From Flavobacteriales bacterium (GTDB lineage Bacteria > Bacteroidota > Bacteroidia > Flavobacteriales_D > Sanyastnellaceae): 8,974 bases of DNA. The notes below the pieces were generated by a model. That model made no database searches and was not told the DNA's origin. It saw nothing but the letters and a program-made list of their open reading frames with translations. Shown piece after piece: positions 1 through 6,049 of the stretch (its first letter is position 1; each line of letters starts with the position of its first letter). The position numbers and the translations under genes were made by a program. The stretch is from contig CANHYZ010000061.1 of assembly GCA_947464885.1 (NCBI GenBank), positions 1 to 8,974 of the forward strand, in the 5' to 3' direction.

Positions 1-40
1 ACGGCTCCCCTTTTGCAATCGCCGCCACATGTCACCTCCC

Positions 41-187
41 ATAACATATGCTTAGCGCCAGCCCGGCAGTTGGTGGTCCTATCAAGAATTTGGGTATGTT
101 TGAACATGGCGCTTAACGAGCGGTATCGGCAGTTTTTGCTGGTTTAACTCAACAATGGCGATGACCTAGCATTCATCGCTGTTGATT
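41..187. repeat. attC-like imperfect dyad, copy A
   Basis: This is a non-coding 147-bp element upstream of the collagen-like gene. Its left end (TAACATATGCTTAGCGCCA, 42-60) can pair imperfectly with its right end. GTT at 181-183 pairs with AAC, CTAGC at 166-170 with GCTTAG, and TGGCG at 156-160 with CGCCA, with unequal unpaired bases between the blocks. The first ~75 bp align by eye with the element at 1619-1748, for example AACAnATGCnTAGCGC, GTTGGT, CTATC and GGnTATGnTTGA. Size, paired box arrangement and bulges recall integron attC sites, but the outer boxes do not fit the strict RYYYAAC/GTTRRRY consensus. It could instead be an unrelated family of intergenic palindromes. The rest of 1-279 shows no gene. 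Confidence 0.45.
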
Positions 188-230
188 CGTTGATAATACA
201 TCATTTGGCAAAGTAGAATTGTTTAGTTCT

Positions 231-237
231 TACTTTG
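231..237 (+). promoter_or_regulatory. Candidate -10 box (TACTTTG) for the collagen-like gene
   Basis: TACTTTG resembles the Bacteroidota -10/-7 motif TAnnTTTG, one base short. It lies 42 bp before the ATG at 280, leaving room for a leader of about 35 nt. That leader is A-rich just before the start, as is usual where no Shine-Dalgarno site is used. No well-spaced -33 TTTG is present; the nearest TTTG is about 23 bp upstream instead of ~19. It lies to the right of dyad A, so the gene would have its own promoter. Confidence 0.35.
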
Positions 238-279
238 CATTAGCAAGTTGAAGTAGTGAATCATTAAAAAATAAAAATC

Positions 280-1320
280 ATGAAACAAATAATTACACTA
301 TGTGCAGCAATTTTAATCTCTGCAAGTGTGTTCCTGCCTCAGCAGGCAAGTGCTCAAGCACCAAACAAAATGAGCTACCAGGCGGTTATCCGCAATAATT
401 CAAACGCTTTGGTCATAAACTCAGCCGTTGGCATGCGTATTAGTATTTTACAAGATTCACCAAATGGAACTGCGGTTTATGTAGAAACGCAAACGTCAAC
501 CACCAATGCCAATGGTTTGGTAAGTATTGAGATTGGAGGCGGTACAGTTGTATCCGGCAATTTCTCGACAATTGATTGGGCAATCGGACCTTATTTTGTA
601 GAAACAGAAACAGATCCCACCGGTGGAACAAGCTATAGTATTGTGGGAACTAGCCAATTGTTAAGTGTGCCTTATGCACTCTATGCAGCAAACTCCGGAA
701 GTTCTTCGCCAGGTCCTCAGGGTCCTGCCGGTCCGCAAGGACCCGAGGGTGAAACGGGTCCACAAGGCCCCCAGGGTGCAACAGGTCCACAAGGACCATC
801 AGGAGTAGGCGGTTTCACACATTACATTGGTGAAGAATTTGGCGGAGGCGTTATTTATTACTTGTGGAAAGACTTAAATAATGTTGAGCATGGTCTAATT
901 GTCGATTTAACTCACGTAAGCACAGCTCAGGCCTGGAGCAACAATAACATTACATTAATTGGCTCATCAGCCCAAAGCACTTGGGATGGTTTAAGTAATA
1001 GCAATGCTATTGTATCTCAAGAAGGCCATACCAATAGTGCCGCCAAACTGTGTTTAGATTTGATCGCCGGTGGACAAAGCGATTGGTATTTACCTTCTGT
1101 TGATGAATTGAGTTTGCTGTGGCATAATAGATTTATTGTAAATAAAGTTCTTTCAACTATTCAAGGTGCGGAACTATTTGGAACCGGACTTTCTGATTAC
1201 TGGAGTAGTAGCGAATACTCATATAATTTTGCGTATCCTTTCAGGTTCGGACCCGGTGATGCTGGTGGAAATGGATTTAAATCATCGACTTACTTCGTAC
1301 GTGCTATTCGATCATTCTAA
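280..1320 (+). CDS. Secreted collagen-like repeat protein with C-terminal DUF1566/Lcl-type domain
   Basis: This 346-residue exported protein has three parts after a signal peptide (residues 1-25, ending ASAQ). Residues 28-138 match the N-terminal domain common in Bacteroidota surface proteins (MSYQAVIRNN, then YFVETETDPTGG and LLSVPYALYA). Residues 145-174 are ten Gly-X-Y triplets (GPQGPAGPQGPEGETGPQ and on), expected to form a short collagen-like triple helix. Residues 183-346 resemble DUF1566/Lcl C-terminal domains, with GGGVIYYLWKD, a central WYLPSVDEL and the closing YWSSSEY...FVRAIRSF. Lcl proteins of other bacteria act in adhesion, so a surface or adhesive role is an inference. No T9SS tail is visible. 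The ATG at 280 gives a clean signal peptide and has an A-rich leader. It is followed by a truncated antitoxin with no functional link evident. Confidence 0.9.
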   Translation: MKQIITLCAAILISASVFLPQQASAQAPNKMSYQAVIRNNSNALVINSAVGMRISILQDSPNGTAVYVETQTSTTNANGLVSIEIGGGTVVSGNFSTIDWAIGPYFVETETDPTGGTSYSIVGTSQLLSVPYALYAANSGSSSPGPQGPAGPQGPEGETGPQGPQGATGPQGPSGVGGFTHYIGEEFGGGVIYYLWKDLNNVEHGLIVDLTHVSTAQAWSNNNITLIGSSAQSTWDGLSNSNAIVSQEGHTNSAAKLCLDLIAGGQSDWYLPSVDELSLLWHNRFIVNKVLSTIQGAELFGTGLSDYWSSSEYSYNFAYPFRFGPGDAGGNGFKSSTYFVRAIRSF

Positions 1321-1388
1321 AAACTGACCTAAATCAATAACTTTTCTCTGTACTGAGCTCGTCTAGTTTACAGACGAAAAGCATTGGT

Positions 1389-1634
1389 AGCTATGAGAAA
1401 GAGAAATACGCCATTGCCCTAACCGACCCCATCGAGGCCATTAAATTCCGTATGAAACAACTTGGCTATAAGCAGAAGGATCTGGCAGAAGTGATTGGTC
1501 TGAAGCGTCGTGTTAGCGAAAATCTCAATCGCAAGCGAAAGCTCACGCTAGAGATGATTCCGCAGCTACCTGAGGTTCTGGGTATTCCAACCGAAGTACT
1601 CGTCAAAGAATACCAACCGCTAACACATGCATAG
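1389..1634 (+). pseudogene. N-terminally truncated HigA-type antitoxin (XRE helix-turn-helix)
   Basis: The product resembles HigA-type antitoxins, DNA-binding proteins that repress their own operon and neutralise an mRNA-cleaving HigB toxin. Similarity to the family starts at SYEKEKYAIALTDPIEAIKF (from 1389) and runs through the helix-turn-helix (QKDLAEVIGLKRRVSENLNR) to LGIPTEVLVKEY. The first ATG in this frame (1452) is the internal Met of the family motif IKFRM, so a 60-residue protein from there would lack the conserved segment before it. The frame is open back to a TAA at 1338-1340 but has no ATG. About half of a normal ~100-residue HigA is missing, and no toxin gene is adjacent. I read this as a remnant. 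A short HTH protein translated from 1452 remains possible. The stop codon lies inside the left arm of dyad B. Confidence 0.7.
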
Positions 1635-1748
1635 CGCAAGGCGATAAATCGTTGGTTCTATCGAAAATCGGTTATGGTTGATTATGGTTCTTTGGCATAA
1701 ACCTCGGCGGTTTTATGTCGAGCACGCCAATGCATCAAACCGTTATCC
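1619..1748. repeat. attC-like imperfect dyad, copy B
   Basis: This is a 130-bp element related to the one at 41-187. The left arm is TAAC-AC-ATGCAT-A-GCG (from 1621). The right arm (1725-1745), read on the other strand, is TAAC, six other bases, ATGCAT, TG, GCG. The same three blocks therefore pair, with an asymmetric bulge between the first two. Note that ATGCAT is self-complementary, which weakens the evidence from that block. The left arm overlaps the last codons of the HigA remnant. No gene lies between 1635 and 1808. A further left-arm-like string, GCTAACATCTAAGCG, occurs at 1767-1781 without a visible partner. An integron-like recombination site is one explanation; an intergenic palindrome family is the other. 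Confidence 0.45.
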
Positions 1749-1793
1749 GTCATTCTTGGCGACATTGCTAACATCTAAGCGACAGCAAGAAGC

Positions 1794-1801
1794 TAACTTT
1801 G
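1794..1801 (+). promoter_or_regulatory. Candidate -10 box (TAACTTTG) for the hydrolase gene
   Basis: TAACTTTG is a full match to the Bacteroidota motif TAnnTTTG, and it ends 7 bp before the ATG at 1809. If used, transcription would start at or very near the start codon and give a nearly leaderless mRNA. No -33 TTTG is seen at the expected distance. The same GCTAAC string also resembles the left arms of the nearby dyads, so the match could be a coincidence of that repeat. Confidence 0.35.
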
Positions 1802-1808
1802 ACAACTA

Positions 1809-2837
1809 ATGAAAAAGAACTTCTTCCAATTGATAAAATATGCCTTGCTGTTAACCTTAGTTGCCTTTATGCTTGCAGTTTTTATGCCTAGAAGCTATGA
1901 TGTTCCCCAAATGCATAAACGAAATGGCACACAATATTGGGAATTACAAACGGGTTCGACGATTGCCTATACGCTAGTACCTGCCAAAGGCCCAAAGAAA
2001 CCTTTTCCAATTATTTACTTGCAGGGAGGACCGGGAGGGTTTATTTCCGATAGAAATATTGAAATGTTCGCACCGCTTTCAGAGGATGGCTTTGATATTT
2101 ATCTATACGACCAAATTGGCAGTGGTCTGTCAGATCGATTGCCAAATATCAAGGACTACACTGCAGACCGACACAAAATCGATCTAGAAGAAATCATACA
2201 GAAAATAGGCACAACACAAGTGATTCTGATTGGGCAGTCCTGGGGTGCAAGTCTTGCTGCCTTATTCATTGCCGACAATCCTGAGAAAGTTGAGAGCGTT
2301 GTTTTTACCGGACCAGGATCTATTCTACCGATGCGTGAAGAATTAAAGAGCGCAAATCCACCTGACAGTTTAAACCTGAGGAAACCTCCCTACTCAAACA
2401 TGGAGGCAATTGACAAATCAGCAAACATCAGAAGCGAAGTAGTTAGCTTTTGGGCAAAATCATTCGGCCATAAGCTTGCATCTGATAAAGAGGCGGATGA
2501 CTTTCAGACTTCTCTTAACCATGAGCAGAACAAGGCTACCGTGTGTGATATTTCCAAAGCATTGAAAGCGGAAGGTGGCGGAGGTTTTTATGCCCAGGTA
2601 ATGACAGCGAGGAGCTTCAATGAAGTTATAGACCCAAGGCAAAGATTAAGAGGATTGAAAATTCCTGTTCTGATTATGAAAGGACAATGTGACAATCAAC
2701 CATGGGGATTTGTTAATGAGTACTTAGAACTCTTTCCCAATCACCAGTTGATAATTGTTCCGGATGCCGGACATGCTATTTCAGTTGAGCAACCCGAACT
2801 CTATTTGAAAATCATTCGTGAGTTTTTGAATCAATAA
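1809..2837 (+). CDS. Membrane-anchored alpha/beta hydrolase, S33 proline iminopeptidase-like
   Basis: This 342-residue alpha/beta-hydrolase has a hydrophobic N-terminal segment (about residues 9-26), probably a membrane anchor or uncleaved signal. QGGPGG at 72-77 corresponds to the HGGPG oxyanion-hole motif of S33 prolyl aminopeptidases. DQIGSGLSD at 101-109 matches the family's DQRGSGxSD with Ile in place of Arg. GQSWG at 142-146 supplies the nucleophile Ser144. Asp295 (GQCD) and His322 (DAGH) complete a plausible triad. The region between about 175 and 275 would form the cap that sets substrate choice and is not diagnostic. Peptidase activity releasing N-terminal Pro residues is the family default; esterase or other hydrolase activity cannot be excluded. 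It stands alone, with a broken propeller gene starting 7 bp downstream. Confidence 0.9.
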   Translation: MKKNFFQLIKYALLLTLVAFMLAVFMPRSYDVPQMHKRNGTQYWELQTGSTIAYTLVPAKGPKKPFPIIYLQGGPGGFISDRNIEMFAPLSEDGFDIYLYDQIGSGLSDRLPNIKDYTADRHKIDLEEIIQKIGTTQVILIGQSWGASLAALFIADNPEKVESVVFTGPGSILPMREELKSANPPDSLNLRKPPYSNMEAIDKSANIRSEVVSFWAKSFGHKLASDKEADDFQTSLNHEQNKATVCDISKALKAEGGGGFYAQVMTARSFNEVIDPRQRLRGLKIPVLIMKGQCDNQPWGFVNEYLELFPNHQLIIVPDAGHAISVEQPELYLKIIREFLNQ

Positions 2838-2844
2838 TTTTAAA

Positions 2845-3327
2845 ATGACAGCAAACTTGACACTTGAAACCTGCGTGGACCGAAAAGTACGAACCGCTAA
2901 CAAGGGATTTTCCACAGGGGGAGTTCCATGCTCCGCAGACACATTTGTGCAAGATGGAAGTGACGATATGATTTTCTCGATGACGGAAGACCATAAGGGG
3001 AATATCTGGTTTGCGACAAGAGATCATGGCATTTGCACTTACGATGGTATAACATTTACGACTATCGGAAGAAATGAGGGTTTAGATATCAGCGGGGCAA
3101 CAGCTATCCTGCAAGATGACACGAGTGGTTTTTGGATCACAACATTTGATAGCGGTGTTTGGTACTACGATGGCGCAACTTGCACACGCTATACGGAAAG
3201 CAACGGGCTTGTCAATAATGCCGTCATGAGCTAATTGAAAGACAAGGACGGCAATGTGTGGTTTGGCACAAAATGGTTTGGACTAAGTCGGTATGACGGT
3301 AAAACGTTTACGACATTTTCCCAATAG
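2845..3327 (+). pseudogene. Beta-propeller sensor fragment (two-component regulator propeller repeats), interrupted
   Basis: The translation carries two propeller blades of the type found in hybrid two-component sensors and in free-standing secreted propeller proteins (MTEDHKGNIWFATRDHGICTYDG; then LQDDTSGFWITTFDSGVWYYDG). A TAA at 3232-3234 interrupts the frame. Directly after it, in the same frame, comes a third intact blade (LKDKDGNVWFGT, then GLSRYDGKTFTTF), ending with TAG at 3325-3327. The first ~35 residues from the ATG at 2845 do not look like a signal peptide or a blade, so the real N-terminus is missing. Full proteins of this type have many more blades. I take it as a decayed fragment of a larger gene; a functional 129-residue product is unlikely. 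Confidence 0.75.
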
Positions 3328-3436
3328 GACCATTAAATTCAAAACAACATTCGACCAAATGAATGCTTTGGCAGTAGCAAACAGCTGTTGAGTAATTGAA
3401 ATTCCGACATCACCGCTTCAAGCCAAGCTTCATTCT

Positions 3437-3444
3437 TAATTTCG
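3437..3444 (+). promoter_or_regulatory. Weak -10-like box (TAATTTCG) before the T9SS cargo gene
   Basis: TAATTTCG matches TAnnTTTG at all but one position. Initiation about 7 nt downstream would fall near 3451, after the ATG at 3446 but before the ATG at 3467. This supports the second ATG as the true start. No convincing -33 element was seen. The rest of 3328-3436 shows no gene or clear structure. Confidence 0.25.
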
Positions 3445-3466
3445 CATGGTCAACTTAATTGGCTCC

Positions 3467-4426
3467 ATGAAAACACTACACTTCACCCTCCTTGCCTGTG
3501 GCATCCTTTCATGCGCTTTCACAGCAACGGCCCAAACCATCAATTGTGATTGGTTCACCGTTACAAGCCTGGAGCCCGACACCTTCGACACCAATAGCAC
3601 GCTCATCAACATTCAAATGGTGGGTGGAATTTCGGATTTCATCAATTATCCTGTCATAGCCTCCGTTACAGACTGCACAGGAGATACCGTAGCCACAGGC
3701 GGGTTATGGTTTTTTGGACAGATGGGCGGCTCAACACAAGGCTACCCCGTGAGTCTTTTGCAGAATGATGCTTGCCTGCCGCTGAGCATCGAGTTTGTCT
3801 ATGGTAACGACAACTTTGAAACCGACACCTGCATACTCACTTTCGACGGCACCAACCTATGTGAGTTATTTACCATTACGGGCATTGAACCAGACTCGCT
3901 AAATCCGGGGTTCTCGAACATTCAAATTCAGATGGACGGGGATCCTTTCGATCAGATCAACTACCCCCAAGTCATGACGGTTCAGGATTGCTTTGGTGAT
4001 ACCATTTCAACCGGCATTTTAACCTTTTTCGGTCAATTAGGACAGACAACTCAAGGCTACCAGGTCACAGAGTTGAGCGATGACATCTGTTTCCCCATCA
4101 CCGTGGAGTTCTTCTACGGAGATGTGGACGACGTCTTCCCGGAAGGCAACACTTGCCTGCTCACCTTTAACTCACCTGGCTTAGCCGTTGAACATGAGCA
4201 AGCAGATTCATTCAGTGTATTCCCTAATCCGACTGCAGGCGAAATTCAACTGTCGTATCACGAATCAACGAACGGTAAAGTCTACAGCATTTTCGATGGA
4301 ACGGGTAGCCTAGTTCTTTCGGGGAGATTATCCGACACGAATGCACGAATTGATTTGAGATCGTTGCCGGAGGGAGTGTATGTGTTGATGGTTGATGGTC
4401 GGGCAAAACGGGTGGTGAAGGAATAG
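3467..4426 (+). CDS. T9SS-secreted protein with two copies of an unrecognised four-cysteine domain
   Basis: From the ATG at 3467 the product has 319 residues. MKTLHFTLLACGILSC...TATAQ is a good signal peptide. An in-frame ATG at 3446 would add seven residues in front of it, so the later start is preferred. Two homologous units of about 105 residues follow (3542-3844 and 3857-4168). Each has the outline C-x-(F)TxxxxEPD...IQM..G...F..INYP....V.DC.GDT..TG...FFGQ.G..TQGY.V......C.P...EF.YG...........TC.LTF. Cysteines fall at residues 27, 70, 103, 122 and again at 132, 175, 208, 230, so the 43 and 33 spacing is exact. That suggests disulphides in an exported fold. The last ~70 residues (FSVFPNPTAGEIQLSY to YVLMVDGRAKRVVKE) are a type A T9SS sorting tail, removed on secretion through the outer membrane. 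The domain function is unknown to me. Confidence 0.85.
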   Translation: MKTLHFTLLACGILSCAFTATAQTINCDWFTVTSLEPDTFDTNSTLINIQMVGGISDFINYPVIASVTDCTGDTVATGGLWFFGQMGGSTQGYPVSLLQNDACLPLSIEFVYGNDNFETDTCILTFDGTNLCELFTITGIEPDSLNPGFSNIQIQMDGDPFDQINYPQVMTVQDCFGDTISTGILTFFGQLGQTTQGYQVTELSDDICFPITVEFFYGDVDDVFPEGNTCLLTFNSPGLAVEHEQADSFSVFPNPTAGEIQLSYHESTNGKVYSIFDGTGSLVLSGRLSDTNARIDLRSLPEGVYVLMVDGRAKRVVKE

Positions 4427-4492
4427 GGAGTGGGGAGTGATGATGACGGATGACGGATGACAGATGAGGGATGACGGATGACGGATGAGGGA
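4426..4492. repeat. Heptamer tandem array (GGGAGTG x2, then TGACGGA-type x7)
   Basis: The array begins at the last base of the preceding stop codon. Two GGGAGTG units occupy 4426-4439. After a 4-bp break come seven units in perfect 7-bp phase: TGACGGA, TGACGGA, TGACAGA, TGAGGGA, TGACGGA, TGACGGA, TGAGGGA (4444-4492). It contains ATG codons that lengthen the downstream open frame artificially. Confidence 0.9.
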
Positions 4493-4522
4493 TTAGATAT
4501 ATACTATGAGAATACAGAGAAT

Positions 4523-4939
4523 ATGGAGAATGTAATGATTACGATTCAGGCGACGGTGATGGTGGATGCCGCCAAGGCGTGGGAATGCTATACGCTGCCG
4601 GAGCAAATCACGAAGTGGAATTTTGCTTCGGATGATTGGCATTGTCCGGCTGCCTTCAACGAGTTGAAAGCGGGTGGAACCTATCGCGTGCGCATGGAAG
4701 CGAAAGACGGAAGTTTTGGTTTCGATTTGGAAGCGATATACGATAGCTTGGAACCGGGCAAAAGTTTCGCCTATACGATGGCCGATGGAAGACCCGTAAA
4801 CCTTGTGATGCACGATAAGGGTAGCTCTACAGAAGTTATGATAACATTCGAAGCCGAAAACCAAAACGCGGTGGAGCTGCAGCGCGACGGATGGCAGGCC
4901 ATCCTCAACAACTATAAGAAGTATACCGAAAGTGTTTAA
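4523..4939 (+). CDS. SRPBCC / AHSA1-like (Hsp90 ATPase activator homologue-like) domain protein
   Basis: This small cytoplasmic protein of 138 residues is a single START-like helix-grip domain of the AHSA1 type. Typical features are the opening ITIQATVMVDAAKAWECYT, the WNFASDDWHCP motif, the RMEAKDGSFGFDLEA strand pair, and the C-terminal helix with QRDGWQAILNNYKKY. Family members bind hydrophobic ligands or act as accessory proteins; the ligand here is unknown. The frame is open from an ATG at 4478, but that start lies inside the heptamer array and adds 15 residues of repeat-derived sequence. The ATG at 4523 fits the family's N-terminus; 4535 is an alternative. There is no signal peptide. 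Intergenic repeats lie on both sides, so it is probably transcribed alone. Confidence 0.88.
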   Translation: MENVMITIQATVMVDAAKAWECYTLPEQITKWNFASDDWHCPAAFNELKAGGTYRVRMEAKDGSFGFDLEAIYDSLEPGKSFAYTMADGRPVNLVMHDKGSSTEVMITFEAENQNAVELQRDGWQAILNNYKKYTESV

Positions 4940-4960
4940 TGGAGGCGGAAAGGCGCAGGT

Positions 4961-4988
4961 GTTGAAGGTTGAAAGTTGAAGGTTCAGC
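4961..4988. repeat. Heptamer array GTTGAAG/GTTGAAA
   Basis: Three complete units (GTTGAAG, GTTGAAA, GTTGAAG) and a degenerate fourth (GTTCAGC) lie in exact 7-bp phase, starting 21 bp after the SRPBCC stop codon. The word is unrelated to the arrays at 4426 and 7125, but the unit length is the same. Confidence 0.8.
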
Positions 4989-5025
4989 ATCAATAGTCTA
5001 TTGCCCAATCTTTCGCACTATACTC

Positions 5026-5053
5026 CTTGTTGAACCGAAAAAACCTACATTAG
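5026..5053 (+). promoter_or_regulatory. Candidate promoter of the lipoprotein-DUF2147-DUF6268 operon
   Basis: TACATTAG at 5046-5053 matches TAnnTTTG except for one base and sits in the familiar Bacteroidota context CCTACATT(T/A)GCACC. A CTTG at 5026-5029 could serve as the -33 element, although its 16-bp spacing is shorter than the usual ~19. Transcription would begin near 5060, about 20 nt before the ATG at 5081. There is no Shine-Dalgarno site. Confidence 0.4.
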
Positions 5054-5080
5054 CACCGAAACAAAAGACCACTAATCACC

Positions 5081-5578
5081 ATGAAGAACATCCTGCTGTT
5101 TGCGCTGGCTCTGACTATCCTGTCATCCTGCTCCGAAGGCATCACGAAAAAATACACCATCGACAACATCGATGTCACCGTTGAGGGCCCCCTCTTCGAT
5201 GGTCCCAATACCATGCAAGCCACGCATAGCATTGATCTCAGTACGATCGAAGCCGGACTCCTGCCCGAGCATATTCAATCCGTAAAGCTCACCAAGGCTT
5301 CCGTAACCACGGCCGACAGTGCAGCGTTCAACGGCGTGCGTAACTTCGTGTTGCAGTTCACCTCCGCTGATGCGAAAATGCAGAAAGCCGGTGTATTGAA
5401 CCCGGTGCCCCAAAACACGTCTCCCGTTGAATTGACGCCATCTGCCGAAGCCGAACTCACGGACAACTTCAAACAAAAAGAACTCATCATCATTTTGGAT
5501 GCCGACCTGGAAGGCGACCGCGATGAGAGCCTGACCTATACAGGCAATTTTGAATTCGAAATCACCTACAAAAAATAA
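5081..5578 (+). CDS. Hypothetical exported lipoprotein
   Basis: The product has 165 residues and a lipoprotein signal peptide: MKNILLFALALTIL followed by the lipobox LSSC, with Cys17 as the lipidated residue. The mature part begins SEGITKKYTIDNIDV and is mostly predicted beta, with the segments VTVEGPLFDGPNTM and SVKLTKASVTT and the C-terminal strand YTGNFEFEITYKK. I do not recognise a named family. The residues after Cys (SEGI) are not a clear surface-export signal, so periplasmic or outer-membrane inner-leaflet placement is only a guess. It is the first gene of a tight operon, with only 3 bp before the DUF2147 gene. It therefore probably works in the envelope with the two downstream exported proteins. 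Confidence 0.8.
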   Translation: MKNILLFALALTILSSCSEGITKKYTIDNIDVTVEGPLFDGPNTMQATHSIDLSTIEAGLLPEHIQSVKLTKASVTTADSAAFNGVRNFVLQFTSADAKMQKAGVLNPVPQNTSPVELTPSAEAELTDNFKQKELIIILDADLEGDRDESLTYTGNFEFEITYKK

Positions 5579-5581
5579 ACG

Positions 5582-6034
5582 ATGAAAGCACTACTCTTTA
5601 TCTGCAGTTTTTTTCTGACTGCAACACTTGGCCTATCACAGAATGCAGAAGCCGACCGCTTGCTCGGCGTTTGGGAACCCAGCAATGGCAAAGCCCGCGT
5701 GAAGATTGAAAAAATCGGTGAGAAATACTATGGCAAGATTGTGTGGCTGCGTGAGCCTAATGATCCGAATACCGGCCAACCGAAAGTCGACAAAAACAAC
5801 CCAGACGCGAGCTTGCGCACTGTGCCGCTCAAGGGCTATCGCATGTTGAAAGACTTTAAATTCTTGGGTAAAGACCAATGGGACAGCGGTACGATTTACG
5901 ATCCGGAAAACGGAAGCACGTATAAGTGCATCATTAAAATGAGCGACAACAACACGCTCGACATCCGAGGCTACATCGGTGTTGAAGCGCTCGGACGCAC
6001 CGACGTTTGGAAGCGTTTGGAAGTTAAAAAATAA
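5582..6034 (+). CDS. Exported DUF2147 family protein
   Basis: This 150-residue protein has a signal peptide (residues 1-19, ending LGLSQ) and one DUF2147 domain of normal length. The domain signature is complete: LLGVWEP near 27-33, YYGKIVWL at 49-56 followed by a Pro/Asp-rich loop (EPNDPNTGQP), WDSGTIYDPENGSTYKC at 100-116, LDIRGYIG at 126-133 and GRTDVWKR at 138-145. DUF2147 proteins are small lipocalin-like beta-barrels of unknown function found in the periplasm or secreted. It starts 3 bp after the lipoprotein stop and ends 15 bp before the outer-membrane protein gene, so the three are almost certainly co-transcribed. Confidence 0.92.
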   Translation: MKALLFICSFFLTATLGLSQNAEADRLLGVWEPSNGKARVKIEKIGEKYYGKIVWLREPNDPNTGQPKVDKNNPDASLRTVPLKGYRMLKDFKFLGKDQWDSGTIYDPENGSTYKCIIKMSDNNTLDIRGYIGVEALGRTDVWKRLEVKK

Positions 6035-6049
6035 GCCTCCTACCCTATC

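Noticed and set aside
712..801. Short-period DNA repeat inside the collagen-like gene
   Set aside because: Fully explained by coding for Gly-X-Y triplets.
1360..1376. Hairpin CGTCT-7 nt-AGACG after the collagen-like gene
   Set aside because: Stem of only five pairs and followed by A, not T, so it does not qualify as a rho-independent terminator.
3387..3393. GTTGAGT, a perfect match to the attC core GTTRRRY
   Set aside because: A 7-bp degenerate match is expected by chance, and no pairing partner was found upstream.
4493..5008. 171-residue minus-strand frame
   Set aside because: Lies antisense to the SRPBCC gene, whose motifs are clear, and runs into the heptamer repeats.
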